From assembly GCA_026393475.1 (NCBI GenBank), contig JAPLAA010000055.1, positions 52,737-116,736 of the forward strand: a stretch of DNA of 64,000 bases, given 5' to 3'. Below the pieces are notes generated by a model, which was not told where the DNA came from, did not search any database, and worked only from the letters and a program-made list of their open reading frames with translations. Shown here one piece after another: positions 55,070 through 64,000 of the stretch; the first letter of the stretch is position 1, and the number at the start of each line of letters is the position of its first letter. A program made the position numbers and the translations under genes. This stretch comes from Actinomycetota bacterium. Its GTDB lineage: Bacteria; Actinomycetota; Acidimicrobiia; Acidimicrobiales; Ilumatobacteraceae.

Positions 55070-55561
55070 ATGTCAACCGCTCGCGAAGTTCTCGACGAAG
55101 TCGCTGCACAGTTGGAACCGGGGATGGAGATCGCCGATCCCGAGCGCGCCAAGCGCGACGTGTTGCGTGTGCTCGAGTTCGCCAGCATCCGCGACGGATC
55201 TGTCAGCGGGTCTCGGCTGGCTGAGCTGCTGGGTACGTCCCGCCAGAACGTGCAGCAACGAGCAGCTCGTGGCGGGTTCCTCGTCCGGGCGAGTCGTCCG
55301 AACGTGTTGTACCCGTTGTGGCAGTTCGCGCCGGACGGGAGTGTGGTGCCGGGGCTGTCGACCATGATCGCGCTCGCTCACCGCAAGGGGTGGAGCGACG
55401 AACGCCTCATCGCGTGGCTCGAGGCCGACCGGTCCCGGATCGATGCGATCCGTGATGGCAGAGGTGCGGAACTCGTCGCACAGCTCGATGAGATCCGTGT
55501 GCCTGTCACGCGCCGGCAACGGCGCAAGGGCACAGCACCGACCATTCGCGACGACGAATGA
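55070..55561 (+). CDS. HTH/antitoxin Xre-like DNA-binding protein
   Basis: 'RDGSVSGSRLAELLGTSRQNVQQRAARGGFLVRASRPNVLYPLWQFAPDGSVVPGLSTMIALAHRKGWSDERLIAWLE'. Confidence 0.7.
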   Translation: MSTAREVLDEVAAQLEPGMEIADPERAKRDVLRVLEFASIRDGSVSGSRLAELLGTSRQNVQQRAARGGFLVRASRPNVLYPLWQFAPDGSVVPGLSTMIALAHRKGWSDERLIAWLEADRSRIDAIRDGRGAELVAQLDEIRVPVTRRQRRKGTAPTIRDDE

Positions 55562-55711
55562 CAGATGTTCGTACGCGCCGAGGAGTAAGGAACGGCACGG
55601 CCGCGCTGTCGAGTACCGGACGTTGGTCGAAGGTTCACCTGGACGTTGCCCGGGAGCTGTTCCCGGTGGGGTGGAATCGACTGAGCACCGGACGGTGCGG
55701 TCGAGGAGGCA

Positions 55712-56569
55712 GTGGTGGGCGGAGCGTGGGGAGACGATCCGTGGCGTCGTCACGCGTACCGGTGGCACGACGAGCGCGGATGGACCGAGCACGTCTCCGA
55801 CGGCGTGACCGAGGCCCTCGATCGGCCCGGTGAACGACCGGTCGTCACCGAGCCCAGCGCGCCGAACGCCACGATCGGGCCGGTCTGGATCGACACGTCG
55901 AAGGCCGCGCGGATCGAGCCGGAACCGGTGACGCTCACCGAGGTCCTGGGTTCGTCGACCCCTCCCCGCCGGTGGCCGCTGGCGGTGCTCGGCATGATCG
56001 GGTCGTTCGCGCTCGGCGGGTGGATCTTCAGCGGCGGTGACAGCGACCAGCCGGTCGGGGTCTCAGCGGTGGAGGACGTCGTCGAGTCGACGGTGATGGG
56101 CATCGACGTCCCGGTGGACGAGCCCGCGGTGGTGCTGCCGACCACGACGGAATACATCGTGCCGGTCGCTCCGTCGCTGCCCGCCCCGGTGACGCTGCCG
56201 GTCGAGCAGCCGGTCCCCGCGCCGATCACGATCGGGACGGTGCCGCTCGCGTGGGCACCGTTGTCGGATGCCGAGCGTGCAGCCCGCAACGACGGCGCGA
56301 TCGACGCCTTCGAACAGGCGACCGTCGGTGAGGTGATCGCCGCATTCGGGATGACGCCGTTGACACCGGAGGATGTGCAGGCCGTCGGCGCGGCCGGTTG
56401 TCAGGTCGCCGCTGTATCGCCGACACGAGCCGACTTCGAGGCGGGCCTTCTCGGACCCATCAGCGCTGCGACGATCCCGCCTTTGCAGTGGGGCCTCGTC
56501 GCCGGCGTGGCCGGAGCGGTGATGTGCCTCGACGAGTTCATCAGACTCGGCCTGTTCCCAACGGTGTGA
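55712..56569 (+). CDS. DUF2510-like membrane protein
   Basis: 'GGAWGDDPWRRHAYRWHDERGWTEHVSDGVTEALDRPGE'; TM; Pro-rich linker. Confidence 0.75.
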   Translation: MVGGAWGDDPWRRHAYRWHDERGWTEHVSDGVTEALDRPGERPVVTEPSAPNATIGPVWIDTSKAARIEPEPVTLTEVLGSSTPPRRWPLAVLGMIGSFALGGWIFSGGDSDQPVGVSAVEDVVESTVMGIDVPVDEPAVVLPTTTEYIVPVAPSLPAPVTLPVEQPVPAPITIGTVPLAWAPLSDAERAARNDGAIDAFEQATVGEVIAAFGMTPLTPEDVQAVGAAGCQVAAVSPTRADFEAGLLGPISAATIPPLQWGLVAGVAGAVMCLDEFIRLGLFPTV

Positions 56570-56642
56570 ACCACGCGGTCACCGATGACCGCGACGAGAT
56601 GGCACTCGTCCGGTGGAACTCGATTCCCTGGATCGGTCGATG

Positions 56643-56921
56643 TCAGCTGTCGCGCTCGAGGACCGAGCCGCCGCGACTCGATTCCGTGGCATCGGCCGAC
56701 CGCCGACGATCACCGACCCGCCGGTCCTGCTGTCGCTGGGTGCCCTCAACGGGGGCGCTTGGCGTCGCCTGCTGCGGGGCGGGCACGACGCTGTCTCGAC
56801 ACGCCAGGCACAGCACGTTCTTCGCGGTGAAGTCGTAGACCGCGGTCGTCTTCGCCGGCAGCTCCACACCACACACCCGGCACGCGCCCGAGTGCCGGAG
56901 CGCCATCTCCTTCAATCTCAT
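56643..56921 (-). CDS. Small CxxC...CxxC zinc-finger-like protein
   Basis: 'MALRHSGACRVCGVELPAKTTAVYDFTAKNVLCLACRD'. Confidence 0.65.
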   Translation of the reverse strand: MRLKEMALRHSGACRVCGVELPAKTTAVYDFTAKNVLCLACRDSVVPAPQQATPSAPVEGTQRQQDRRVGDRRRSADATESSRGGSVLERDS

Positions 56922-56972
56922 GCCTGTGTATCGGCACCTACCCCTGCGCGCTGGAGCACCCTTCGAAGGTGA

Positions 56973-58211
56973 TCACGTCGCCACGCGTGCAGCGCGCTCA
57001 CACATCCGTTCGACGATGTGACGCGGGACCTGCGGGACGGCCTTCGACGCTTCGTCGAACGCGGATGCGAGCAACGCGGCTGTCTGGGTGACGATCGCTC
57101 GGCCGTCGTCGCGCAGGGGCGACCAGGAACGGGCCTCGAGCATCAGATGCTCGGCGGTCACCTGTTCGAGCTGGTCCTGGCCGCACACCGTGAGTGCGCA
57201 CCGTCGCGTGTTCGAGAACTCGATCGTGGGCGATGCGTCGTAGATCGGAGCGAGTCGGGCAGTGCCCTGTTCGAGCAGGAAGCCGTGGTTGCGGGCATGC
57301 GCATCGGTGTTTCCTGCCGCGATGTGGAGCACCATCGCCTGTGCGAGCTTCACCTGTTCGCGGTGAGGGTCGACGGCGTGGTCGAGGAGCACTCGGGCGA
57401 ATCGGCCGTAGCTCGGGTTGTCGCGATGGACTGGGCGTTCGTACTTGTTGTCACGCGACGGGTCGAGGCCGAGTGCCTGGCAGCCGTCCTCCTGGTGCGT
57501 GCGCACCAGTCGACCGTTCTCGATGCGCCGGTCGAAGCGCTCGACCACGAGCACGTCGCGGCCACCGATGTGGTCGAGCACGACCTCGGCGACGTCGAGG
57601 CCCGCGATCTTGGCCGCGGTCATCACCAGTGCCTCGGCAGCGATCAGTCCGGGGCGTTCGAACGGGTCGGGCTTGAGGATGTGGCTGCTCGGCTGACCGT
57701 GCAGTGGCCGCGCCCAACCGCCATCCGCGGTGCGGACGAGGAGCAGCTTGCGCTGCAGGCCCGCCAGCGACACGGGCACCTCCTCGTCTGCGCCGAGCGG
57801 GTGGATCGGCAGGTCGGCGATCTGTTGTTCGAGCTCGCCGAGCGAGATCGGCTCGAGTGCCGCAGCTCTCGCATGGTCGACCTCGGCGACGAAGCAGACG
57901 GCGCCGGCGCAGTCACGGCCGATCTTCGCGAGCAGACCGAAACTGTCCCCGCGGCGGACCCCGAACCGATCCTCCAGAACGGTGCGTGCCTCACCTTCGG
58001 GGAGCAGGGCCTCCGTCCACCGTTCCACGCGCGCACCCGTGAACGGCTTGCGATCGACGGGTAGGGCCATCGAGAGGCACACGGCACCGACGCCGAGTCG
58101 GCCCACGGTGTTCGGCAGATATGCGAGCTCGAGGCCGTTGCGAGCGGAGCGCAACACGGCCACGTGCTCGTCGGCGAGGAGGACCTCGAGTTCAGGGCCG
58201 GGTCGAGCCAT
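56973..58211 (-). CDS. hipA: HipA-family kinase/toxin
   Basis: 'VPVSLAGLQRKLLLVR', 'SSHILKPDPFERPGLIAAEALVMTAAK', 'IAAGNTDAHARNHGFLLEQGTARLAPIYDASPT'. Confidence 0.9.
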   Translation of the reverse strand: MARPGPELEVLLADEHVAVLRSARNGLELAYLPNTVGRLGVGAVCLSMALPVDRKPFTGARVERWTEALLPEGEARTVLEDRFGVRRGDSFGLLAKIGRDCAGAVCFVAEVDHARAAALEPISLGELEQQIADLPIHPLGADEEVPVSLAGLQRKLLLVRTADGGWARPLHGQPSSHILKPDPFERPGLIAAEALVMTAAKIAGLDVAEVVLDHIGGRDVLVVERFDRRIENGRLVRTHQEDGCQALGLDPSRDNKYERPVHRDNPSYGRFARVLLDHAVDPHREQVKLAQAMVLHIAAGNTDAHARNHGFLLEQGTARLAPIYDASPTIEFSNTRRCALTVCGQDQLEQVTAEHLMLEARSWSPLRDDGRAIVTQTAALLASAFDEASKAVPQVPRHIVERMCERAARVAT

Positions 58212-58461
58212 CAGCGGCATCTCCCGACTCGCGGACGTCGACGGTTGCGCCGCGGGGCACGATGACGATGTCGTAGCCGAGCATGGACAATGCATCGACG
58301 ATCCGCCGCACGCCTGCGGTGCCGCCCTTCTCCATGTCGATCACCGTCGTACGCGTGACGTCGAGCCGTCGAGCGAGTTCGGCCTGGGTGAGGCCCGCCT
58401 CCTGCCGCACCTGCTCGAGCGCCTGCCCGAGATTCGTGCCTCCCTTCACCCGCAACCACAT
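58192..58461 (-). CDS. hipB: HipB-like XRE antitoxin
   Basis: 'LGQALEQVRQEAGLTQAELARRLDVTRTTVIDMEKGGTAGVRRIVDALSMLGYDIVIVPR'; overlaps hipA start. Confidence 0.85.
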   Translation of the reverse strand: MWLRVKGGTNLGQALEQVRQEAGLTQAELARRLDVTRTTVIDMEKGGTAGVRRIVDALSMLGYDIVIVPRGATVDVRESGDAADGSTRP

Positions 58462-58482
58462 CACTGCCTCCTGTGGGTTTTT

Positions 58483-58554
58483 CCCGACATTCGTCGCCCT
58501 GTCACTGAATGTCGGCAAATGCCAACATATCGGATTCAGAGTACGAATGTCGGG
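58483..58554. promoter_or_regulatory. Inverted repeats upstream of hipB
   Basis: cccgacattcgt (58483-58494) and acgaatgtcggg (58543-58554) perfect; internal atgtcggc-aaat-gccaacat. Confidence 0.65.
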
Positions 58555-58666
58555 TTTTCCAGACACAGAACGGCGAACTGGTGCGCGTCACCGTCGTCGT
58601 GGCCGTAGGTGTGCGACGACAGCACAGGTGCCGAGCGAACGCTGTTGCCGGTGGATCGCACTGACG

Positions 58667-59521
58667 TCAGCGGGCAGCGAGTCCGGCCCAGAAGCCCTCA
58701 CGGATCGTTCGCAGGGCATCGGGGGCGAGCCGCGTGTCGCCACTCAGATTGGCTTCCTCGAGCGCGAATCGGATCAGTCGGTAGTCGATCTCGCCCGGTA
58801 CTCGTGGTTCGCCAGCCATAACTGCGCTCCGATCACCGTCGGTCACCTGTGCGGACCATCGATCAGCGAAGGCCCGGCCGATCCGCAGCGCCTCATCGGT
58901 GACGAGCGTGGCGTACACCGGTAGGTCGTTGGTCGCCGCAGCCGGCCGGGGCGTCACGGGCTCTGGCACTCGGACCGGCTTCGGGGGCGCTGCCGTGAAG
59001 TACTCGACAAGCTCCGCCGAGCCGATGAGCTCGACGCGGTCTGCTTCATGGCGCAGTACTGGAGAGACGGTGTTCTGCGGTGTGTCGATCGCCCACAGCA
59101 GGAGTCGTGTGCCGTGCTGCTGGGATTGGTTGACCGCTTCGGCGAAGTCACCGTCGCCGGCGATGAGGATGGCGGTGTCGATCGAGCGCTCGCGTGACAA
59201 CGTGGTGAGGTCCGAGAGCAGGAGGGCGTCGACACCCTTCTGCGTGCCCTGCGAGGTCAGGTGCCCGAGGCGGAGCTTGGTGTCGGGCAGTTCGGCGATC
59301 ACGAGCTGGTCGGTGGTCGCCTGACGGTTCGGCGCGGCGTCGTACCAGTAGAGGCGCAAGAGCTCGCGCTCGGGGAGCGCGGCCTGTGATCGGGCTTGCA
59401 GCCACGCGACGAGTGCCGTCGAACGAGCGATCGAATCGCTCCGACGTGGGCTCCCGGTCACCGCCCATCCGCCTGCGGCGAGGAGGTATCCGGCATCGAC
59501 GAACACGGCGAACCTCTGCAT
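58667..59521 (-). CDS. NYN domain (LabA/DUF88-like) putative RNase
   Basis: 'MQRFAVFVDAGYLLAAGG...KGVDALLLSDLTTLSRERSIDTAILIAGDGDFAEAVNQSQQHGTRLLLW'. Confidence 0.9.
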   Translation of the reverse strand: MQRFAVFVDAGYLLAAGGWAVTGSPRRSDSIARSTALVAWLQARSQAALPERELLRLYWYDAAPNRQATTDQLVIAELPDTKLRLGHLTSQGTQKGVDALLLSDLTTLSRERSIDTAILIAGDGDFAEAVNQSQQHGTRLLLWAIDTPQNTVSPVLRHEADRVELIGSAELVEYFTAAPPKPVRVPEPVTPRPAAATNDLPVYATLVTDEALRIGRAFADRWSAQVTDGDRSAVMAGEPRVPGEIDYRLIRFALEEANLSGDTRLAPDALRTIREGFWAGLAAR

Positions 59522-59702
59522 GGGATCGAATGCTAGGCGGGCGGCCGACCCGGCCCGACGCGGCGATATCCGTGTCGCGTCGGGACCTCTCGATGCGTGA
59601 ACGTGGCGCTGGGGAAGGTGTCGGCACCTGCCACGGGCGATGCCCGCACCTTCGCCGGTCCTGCGCTGGTGGTCGAATTCGTCGCGATGACAGACTCGGG
59701 AG

Positions 59703-62261
59703 ATGCGTGACGTCTCCAGTCTGTTCTCGGTCGGTGAGGCGGTCGACGAGATCCTTCGCGAGGGCCCGCTCGACGAGGACGAACTGCTCGATGCGCTCGA
59801 ACAGCGCGGCCTCCGCCTTGGTGACGATCCGGTCTCGTTGGTGTTCGACTCGCTGTCGGCTGACATCGATCAAGTGGGCGGGGTGTTCGTCAACCTCTAC
59901 TGGATGGTGGAGTCACTGCGCCTGGCCGCGGACGTGCCGGCCGACGCCGGCGACCGCCTGACGTGTGAGGGTGCGCTCGAATTGCTCACCATCACCGGCT
60001 GGGAGGGGTTCGAGCTCGACGACGGTACCGGCGACGGGTGGGTCGACGTCGAGGAAGCCGACACGATGAGTGAGCGCGACGTGTTGGTCGGCCCGCCCGG
60101 TTGGCTCGCAGCGGTCGCTGGTCGGCGAGCGGTGGTCACGGTCGACGGTGACTCGTTGTCGCTCGCGCTCGACGAGCGGACGACGGCGAACGACGAGCAG
60201 ATCTCGGCTGCGTTCCGTGACGCGTACGAGGCGACGCTGCGCGACCCGCGCCCGATGCTCGAGGTGGGCGAGCTGGATCCCGAGGTCGCCGTCGGGTCGA
60301 TGACGGTGCTGATGCGAATGGCGGTCGACGCACACGGGTTGCTCGGTCGGCGTGTGGTGCCACCGCTCGAGACGTTGGCGGCCGACGCCGGGCTCGAGGT
60401 GCGCGGCCATCAGATCGCGCCGGCGGGCACCGATTGGGACCTGGTCGCGATGCGCCAGCGCCACCGCCGCTACATGACGATGCATCGGCTCGATCCGCTG
60501 GCGGCGGAGCGGCTGAACCTGCTGCTCGGCGCGGCCGGGCAGTGCGTGGCCGACGGCGTGTTGACACCCGACCCGGCCGACCGTGCCGGCGCGGCAGCAT
60601 TGCTCGCCTCGTCACTGATGGACCCCGGCATGTGCGACGCGTTCCTCGCCGAGTGGAGTTCGTTCGGGTACGGCACCGATGAGCTGGTCGCGTTCGGGTC
60701 GGCGATCCTGGACGACCTCGGTGACCACGACCCGAGCGGTGTGGTGTGCCTGCTCGCGATCTCGTTCGATGCTGTCGGCCTCGTGAGCGAGGCGATCGCG
60801 ATGCTCGATCGGGTGGTCGACCACAGTGAGCACTCCGACCTGCTCGTGTTGCGCGCCTGCTTCGCAGCGGATCAGGGTGACGCCCAGTACGCAGCTCGCC
60901 TGCTGCGCCGAGCCGGAACGTCGCCCGCCGACCCTGACGATGATGACGGCGATGGTGTTGGCGATCTCGGCGTGGGCGGGTCGGGCGACCGGAGCAGGGC
61001 CGAGTCGTTGTGGGACGAGATCGGGCCGTACCTCGGGCGTGCGCCGGCGGCGGCGAAGCGCAACGACCCGTGCCCGTGTGGGTCGGGCAAGAAGTACAAG
61101 GCGTGCCATCAGGGCGGCGAGCAGCATCCGTTGGAGCTCCGCGCCGGTTGGTTGTTCCACAAGGCCCTGCGGTACCTCGAGGGTCACGCGATGGGTGAGC
61201 ACCAGGACCATGTCGTGGCGGCCACGAAGGCGTCGACACGGGGCTACCCGATGATGAAGGCGCTGATCGGCGGCGAGTTGATCGGTGATGTCACGTTGCA
61301 CGAGGGCGGCGTGTGGGACGACTTCATGGCCGATCGCGGTCGGCTGCTTCCCGACGACGAGCAGTTGCTGGCGAGCCAGTGGGCGTTGATCGATCGGTCG
61401 GTGTACGAGATCGAGTCGACCCATCCAGACGGCATGCGGCTCCGGGACGTGCGCACGGGCGATCGTGTCACGGTCGAGCACGTCACCACCGACGGGCTGC
61501 GTCCGGGCATGCTGCTCGTCGGTCGCCTCCTACCCGTCGGCGAGTCGCGGCGGGCGTTCGCCGGGCTGCTGCCGATCGGCGATGCGTTGCGCGATCGGGC
61601 GATGGAGGTGATGGACGAGGCGGACGCGGAAGAGGTCGCCGCCCTGCTCGGCACGGCATTGCAGCCGCCGCAGATGAGGAACACCGATGGCGAGTCGTTG
61701 CGGTTCCACACGATCACCTGGCTCGTCGACGAGACGACGGATGCTGCCGCTGTGTTGCAGCAGGCGGGCTGGAAGGTGCAGGACACGCAGGTGTCGTTCG
61801 TGCGTGATTCGAGCAGCCAGCGCGACACGGTGATCGCTGCGGGCACGATCGAGGGGCGCCGGTTGACACTGGAGGTGAACTCCGACGAGCGGGCCGAGGA
61901 GATGTTCCGGCTGCTGCGCTCGTTGCTGCCCGGCTCGTTGGTGCTCGAGATGGACGTCCGCGAACTGCACGAGGTGATGGCGGCCGGCGGCTCGGGCATC
62001 GGCGGTGCGGCACCGCTCACGAGTGACGGGCGGTCGTTGTCGGCCGAGCAGGAACGCGAGGTGATGACGCAGTACATGGCGATGGCCGAGCAGCGATGGC
62101 TGGACGAGCAGGTGCCGGCATTGCGCGGGATGACGCCACGAGAGGCTGCCGACGACCCGATCGGACGCATCGAGTTGGAGCGTCTGCTGGCCTCGTTCCC
62201 CGACACCGACGACCCCACACAGATGAGCGCCCGCCGCCTCAGCGATTTGCTGGGGTTGTAG
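59703..62261 (+). CDS. Large SEC-C motif protein, paralogue of 32142..34115
   Basis: 'AKRNDPCPCGSGKKYKACHQGGEQHPLELRAGWLFHKALRYLEGH'; shared N-terminal region with the other SEC-C protein. Confidence 0.88.
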   Translation: MRDVSSLFSVGEAVDEILREGPLDEDELLDALEQRGLRLGDDPVSLVFDSLSADIDQVGGVFVNLYWMVESLRLAADVPADAGDRLTCEGALELLTITGWEGFELDDGTGDGWVDVEEADTMSERDVLVGPPGWLAAVAGRRAVVTVDGDSLSLALDERTTANDEQISAAFRDAYEATLRDPRPMLEVGELDPEVAVGSMTVLMRMAVDAHGLLGRRVVPPLETLAADAGLEVRGHQIAPAGTDWDLVAMRQRHRRYMTMHRLDPLAAERLNLLLGAAGQCVADGVLTPDPADRAGAAALLASSLMDPGMCDAFLAEWSSFGYGTDELVAFGSAILDDLGDHDPSGVVCLLAISFDAVGLVSEAIAMLDRVVDHSEHSDLLVLRACFAADQGDAQYAARLLRRAGTSPADPDDDDGDGVGDLGVGGSGDRSRAESLWDEIGPYLGRAPAAAKRNDPCPCGSGKKYKACHQGGEQHPLELRAGWLFHKALRYLEGHAMGEHQDHVVAATKASTRGYPMMKALIGGELIGDVTLHEGGVWDDFMADRGRLLPDDEQLLASQWALIDRSVYEIESTHPDGMRLRDVRTGDRVTVEHVTTDGLRPGMLLVGRLLPVGESRRAFAGLLPIGDALRDRAMEVMDEADAEEVAALLGTALQPPQMRNTDGESLRFHTITWLVDETTDAAAVLQQAGWKVQDTQVSFVRDSSSQRDTVIAAGTIEGRRLTLEVNSDERAEEMFRLLRSLLPGSLVLEMDVRELHEVMAAGGSGIGGAAPLTSDGRSLSAEQEREVMTQYMAMAEQRWLDEQVPALRGMTPREAADDPIGRIELERLLASFPDTDDPTQMSARRLSDLLGL

Positions 62262-62486
62262 GCGCCGCTCGCAGCGCGGTGAGTCGCATCCCGGGCTCAC
62301 TCGACGCGGCGATCGAGAGCTGGCAGGCCGTCGGCGTCCCCGAGCGTTGGCGTCCGAAGTCGGCCTTCCAATCACCGGCCTTCTTGCACGTCTCCCAAGA
62401 ATCCCACCACCAACGTGGACCGGGGATTGTCCGAGGAGACACAAGGTGTGTCACGGCGAGCGTCGGACGCGCCACTTCCACCTGGC

Positions 62487-63869
62487 TCAGGGACCGTCGC
62501 TGTCGTCGAGGTACCAGGGGTCGTTGCGGCATCGCCAGCGGACCTTCGCGCGGAGTTCGTCGAGGCGTGTGATCTCGCGGTGGGGCATCGGTGGTTCGTC
62601 GTGGTCGTGGAGGTGCGCCAGGCGGTTGTGGGGCTTGCATTCGAGGCGGCCGTTGAACTGGCTGGTGGGTCCGCCCTTGGCGGCGGGGACGATGTGGTCG
62701 ACATCGCAGTCGTCGGCGGGAACGTCGCACTCGGATCGGTGACGGCAGCGCCGGTCACGCACCTGGACGGCCCGGCGCACAGCACCGGCGAACGTACGGC
62801 GAGATGACACGGCGACGATGGTGCTCGGCCCGTCGAACAGCACGGACTCGATGTCGGCCTCGCCCAGGTGTGCAACGAGTTGTCCCGGAGTGACGACGAT
62901 GCCGTTGCTGAGTTCGCAGAGGCGGTCGAGGGTGCGTTCGCCGACGAGCACGGTGAACAACGGCCGCGGGCGGCGACCGTGTTCGGGCGCGGTGGCCGAG
63001 CGGCGAGCCATCTCGACCAGCGCAGCGGCACGCCGTTGTGCGGGTGACCGGTCGATGCCTGCCTTGCGGTCGGCGAGGCGGATCTCATCGGCGAGCCGGT
63101 TCAGTTCGTTCTCGACGATGGTGCCATCGATCGCGTCGAGCGTGCCGTCGATGATCAGTGCCTCGTCGAGCGTGCGCGATGCGTGCAAACGCGAGCCGGT
63201 GGTCGGTGCATGCGCGTCGTACTCGTCGTCGGCGGGTGGTGCATTCGCATCGTCCGGCGCTGCTGCGGCATCGTCGCCGCTGGGGTCGGGGGCCGGCCTG
63301 GCCGCGGCTCGTTCGTCGGCGAGGCGCTCGTCGGCGTGCCCGGCCCAGTACCGCACGAGCCGGGCGCCGTCGGCGTACGACAGCTCGCTGCACTTCCGGA
63401 CGAGGAGGGCCTCGTCGCGGGCGAACGGGTGCCGTCGTTCGGGCGTGTTGACGTGACCGAGGAGGTCGAGGTGATCGATCGACAACACGCCGGCCACGAC
63501 ACCGTCACGCACCAACGGGAGATGACGCACTCGGCGGGCGCGCCTGAGGTCGTTGCGCGCACCGCCGACCGACGACCGCGTCTCGCGAGCGAGTCGGTGG
63601 GCCGGACTGCGAGATCCATCGGACTCCCAGATCCGCCGCGTGTCCCAACCGGCGAGCAGCTCGGCGAATGCCACAGCGATCCGGGATCGCTCACGGTGTA
63701 CGAGCACCACCGTGTCGTGCAGCGATGCATCGTCGAGACCATCACCGCAGTCAGCCGAGACCTCGAGGAGCCGATCAGTGACGTGCCGCAGCAGGACGTC
63801 GAGATCGACTGCGGACAGCATCTCCTCGATGTCCGCGCCTGCGCGCTCGTGAGTGCCCCCGCTGTCCAC
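62487..63869 (-). CDS. DUF222 + HNH endonuclease (13E12-type) protein
   Basis: C-terminal HNH 'VQVRDRRCRHRSECDVPADDCDVDHIVPAAKGGPTSQFNGRLECKPHNRLAHLHD'; N-terminal DUF222-like. Start could be ATG 63959. Confidence 0.88.
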   Translation of the reverse strand: MDSGGTHERAGADIEEMLSAVDLDVLLRHVTDRLLEVSADCGDGLDDASLHDTVVLVHRERSRIAVAFAELLAGWDTRRIWESDGSRSPAHRLARETRSSVGGARNDLRRARRVRHLPLVRDGVVAGVLSIDHLDLLGHVNTPERRHPFARDEALLVRKCSELSYADGARLVRYWAGHADERLADERAAARPAPDPSGDDAAAAPDDANAPPADDEYDAHAPTTGSRLHASRTLDEALIIDGTLDAIDGTIVENELNRLADEIRLADRKAGIDRSPAQRRAAALVEMARRSATAPEHGRRPRPLFTVLVGERTLDRLCELSNGIVVTPGQLVAHLGEADIESVLFDGPSTIVAVSSRRTFAGAVRRAVQVRDRRCRHRSECDVPADDCDVDHIVPAAKGGPTSQFNGRLECKPHNRLAHLHDHDEPPMPHREITRLDELRAKVRWRCRNDPWYLDDSDGP

Positions 63870-64000
63870 GCCCCCATCCTCGCAAGGGGGTGTAACACCG
63901 AAGAGCCCGCTCACCGAGCGCCTTCCGACCGCCCACGCACGCTGCCACATCAGCTCCAACTAGCAGCTGGCCCGACTTGCGGCAGCTCACGGCATCGAGC

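Noticed and set aside
55712-56569. Presence of the two-cysteine domain in the fourth DUF2510-like protein
   Set aside because: Its C-terminal half lacks the CVxFxxFAAYxGD block and Cys spacing.
57018-58064. 348-aa plus ORF antisense to hipA
   Set aside because: Mirror of a well-supported HipA; no domain seen.
1-64000. tRNA or rRNA genes
   Set aside because: No cloverleaf with a TTCRANNY arm or rRNA signature was recognised by eye; tRNAscan/Infernal would be decisive.

Overview
64-kb window of very high-GC chromosomal DNA. Codon usage and gene content suggest an actinobacterium, possibly Acidimicrobiia/Ilumatobacter-like (inference). I find about 57 protein-coding genes and no convincing tRNA, rRNA or CRISPR array. 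Long antisense ORFs are abundant in the supplied track, and I treat them as GC-bias artefacts. The first ~50 kb is rich in secreted, lipoprotein and surface proteins: a truncated GT2-PilZ-SdrD-B-like fusion, a beta-helix lipoprotein, fasciclin, a subtilisin, a PhoX-like protein and several DUF2510-like membrane proteins. These are mixed with ordinary metabolic genes (molybdopterin oxidoreductase, ABC transporter, glycerol-3-phosphate dehydrogenase, HDAC-like, Ntn-hydrolase). The last ~12 kb is dense in toxin-antitoxin and nucleic-acid-related genes: DUF4143 ATPase, Phd/VapC pair, XRE-like protein, HipB/HipA pair, NYN-domain protein, SEC-C protein and DUF222-HNH protein. Observations most worth following up: (i) ~50-bp imperfect palindromic repeats flanking an AbiEi/DUF559-type gene; (ii) an 11-bp phased repeat array in the divergent promoter of a SEC-C gene; (iii) an apparently undescribed two-cysteine extracytoplasmic domain shared by three proteins here; (iv) a GT2-PilZ protein fused in frame to an extracellular SdrD-B-like region; (v) several operator-like palindromes next to TetR, NrtR-like, XRE and HipB genes.
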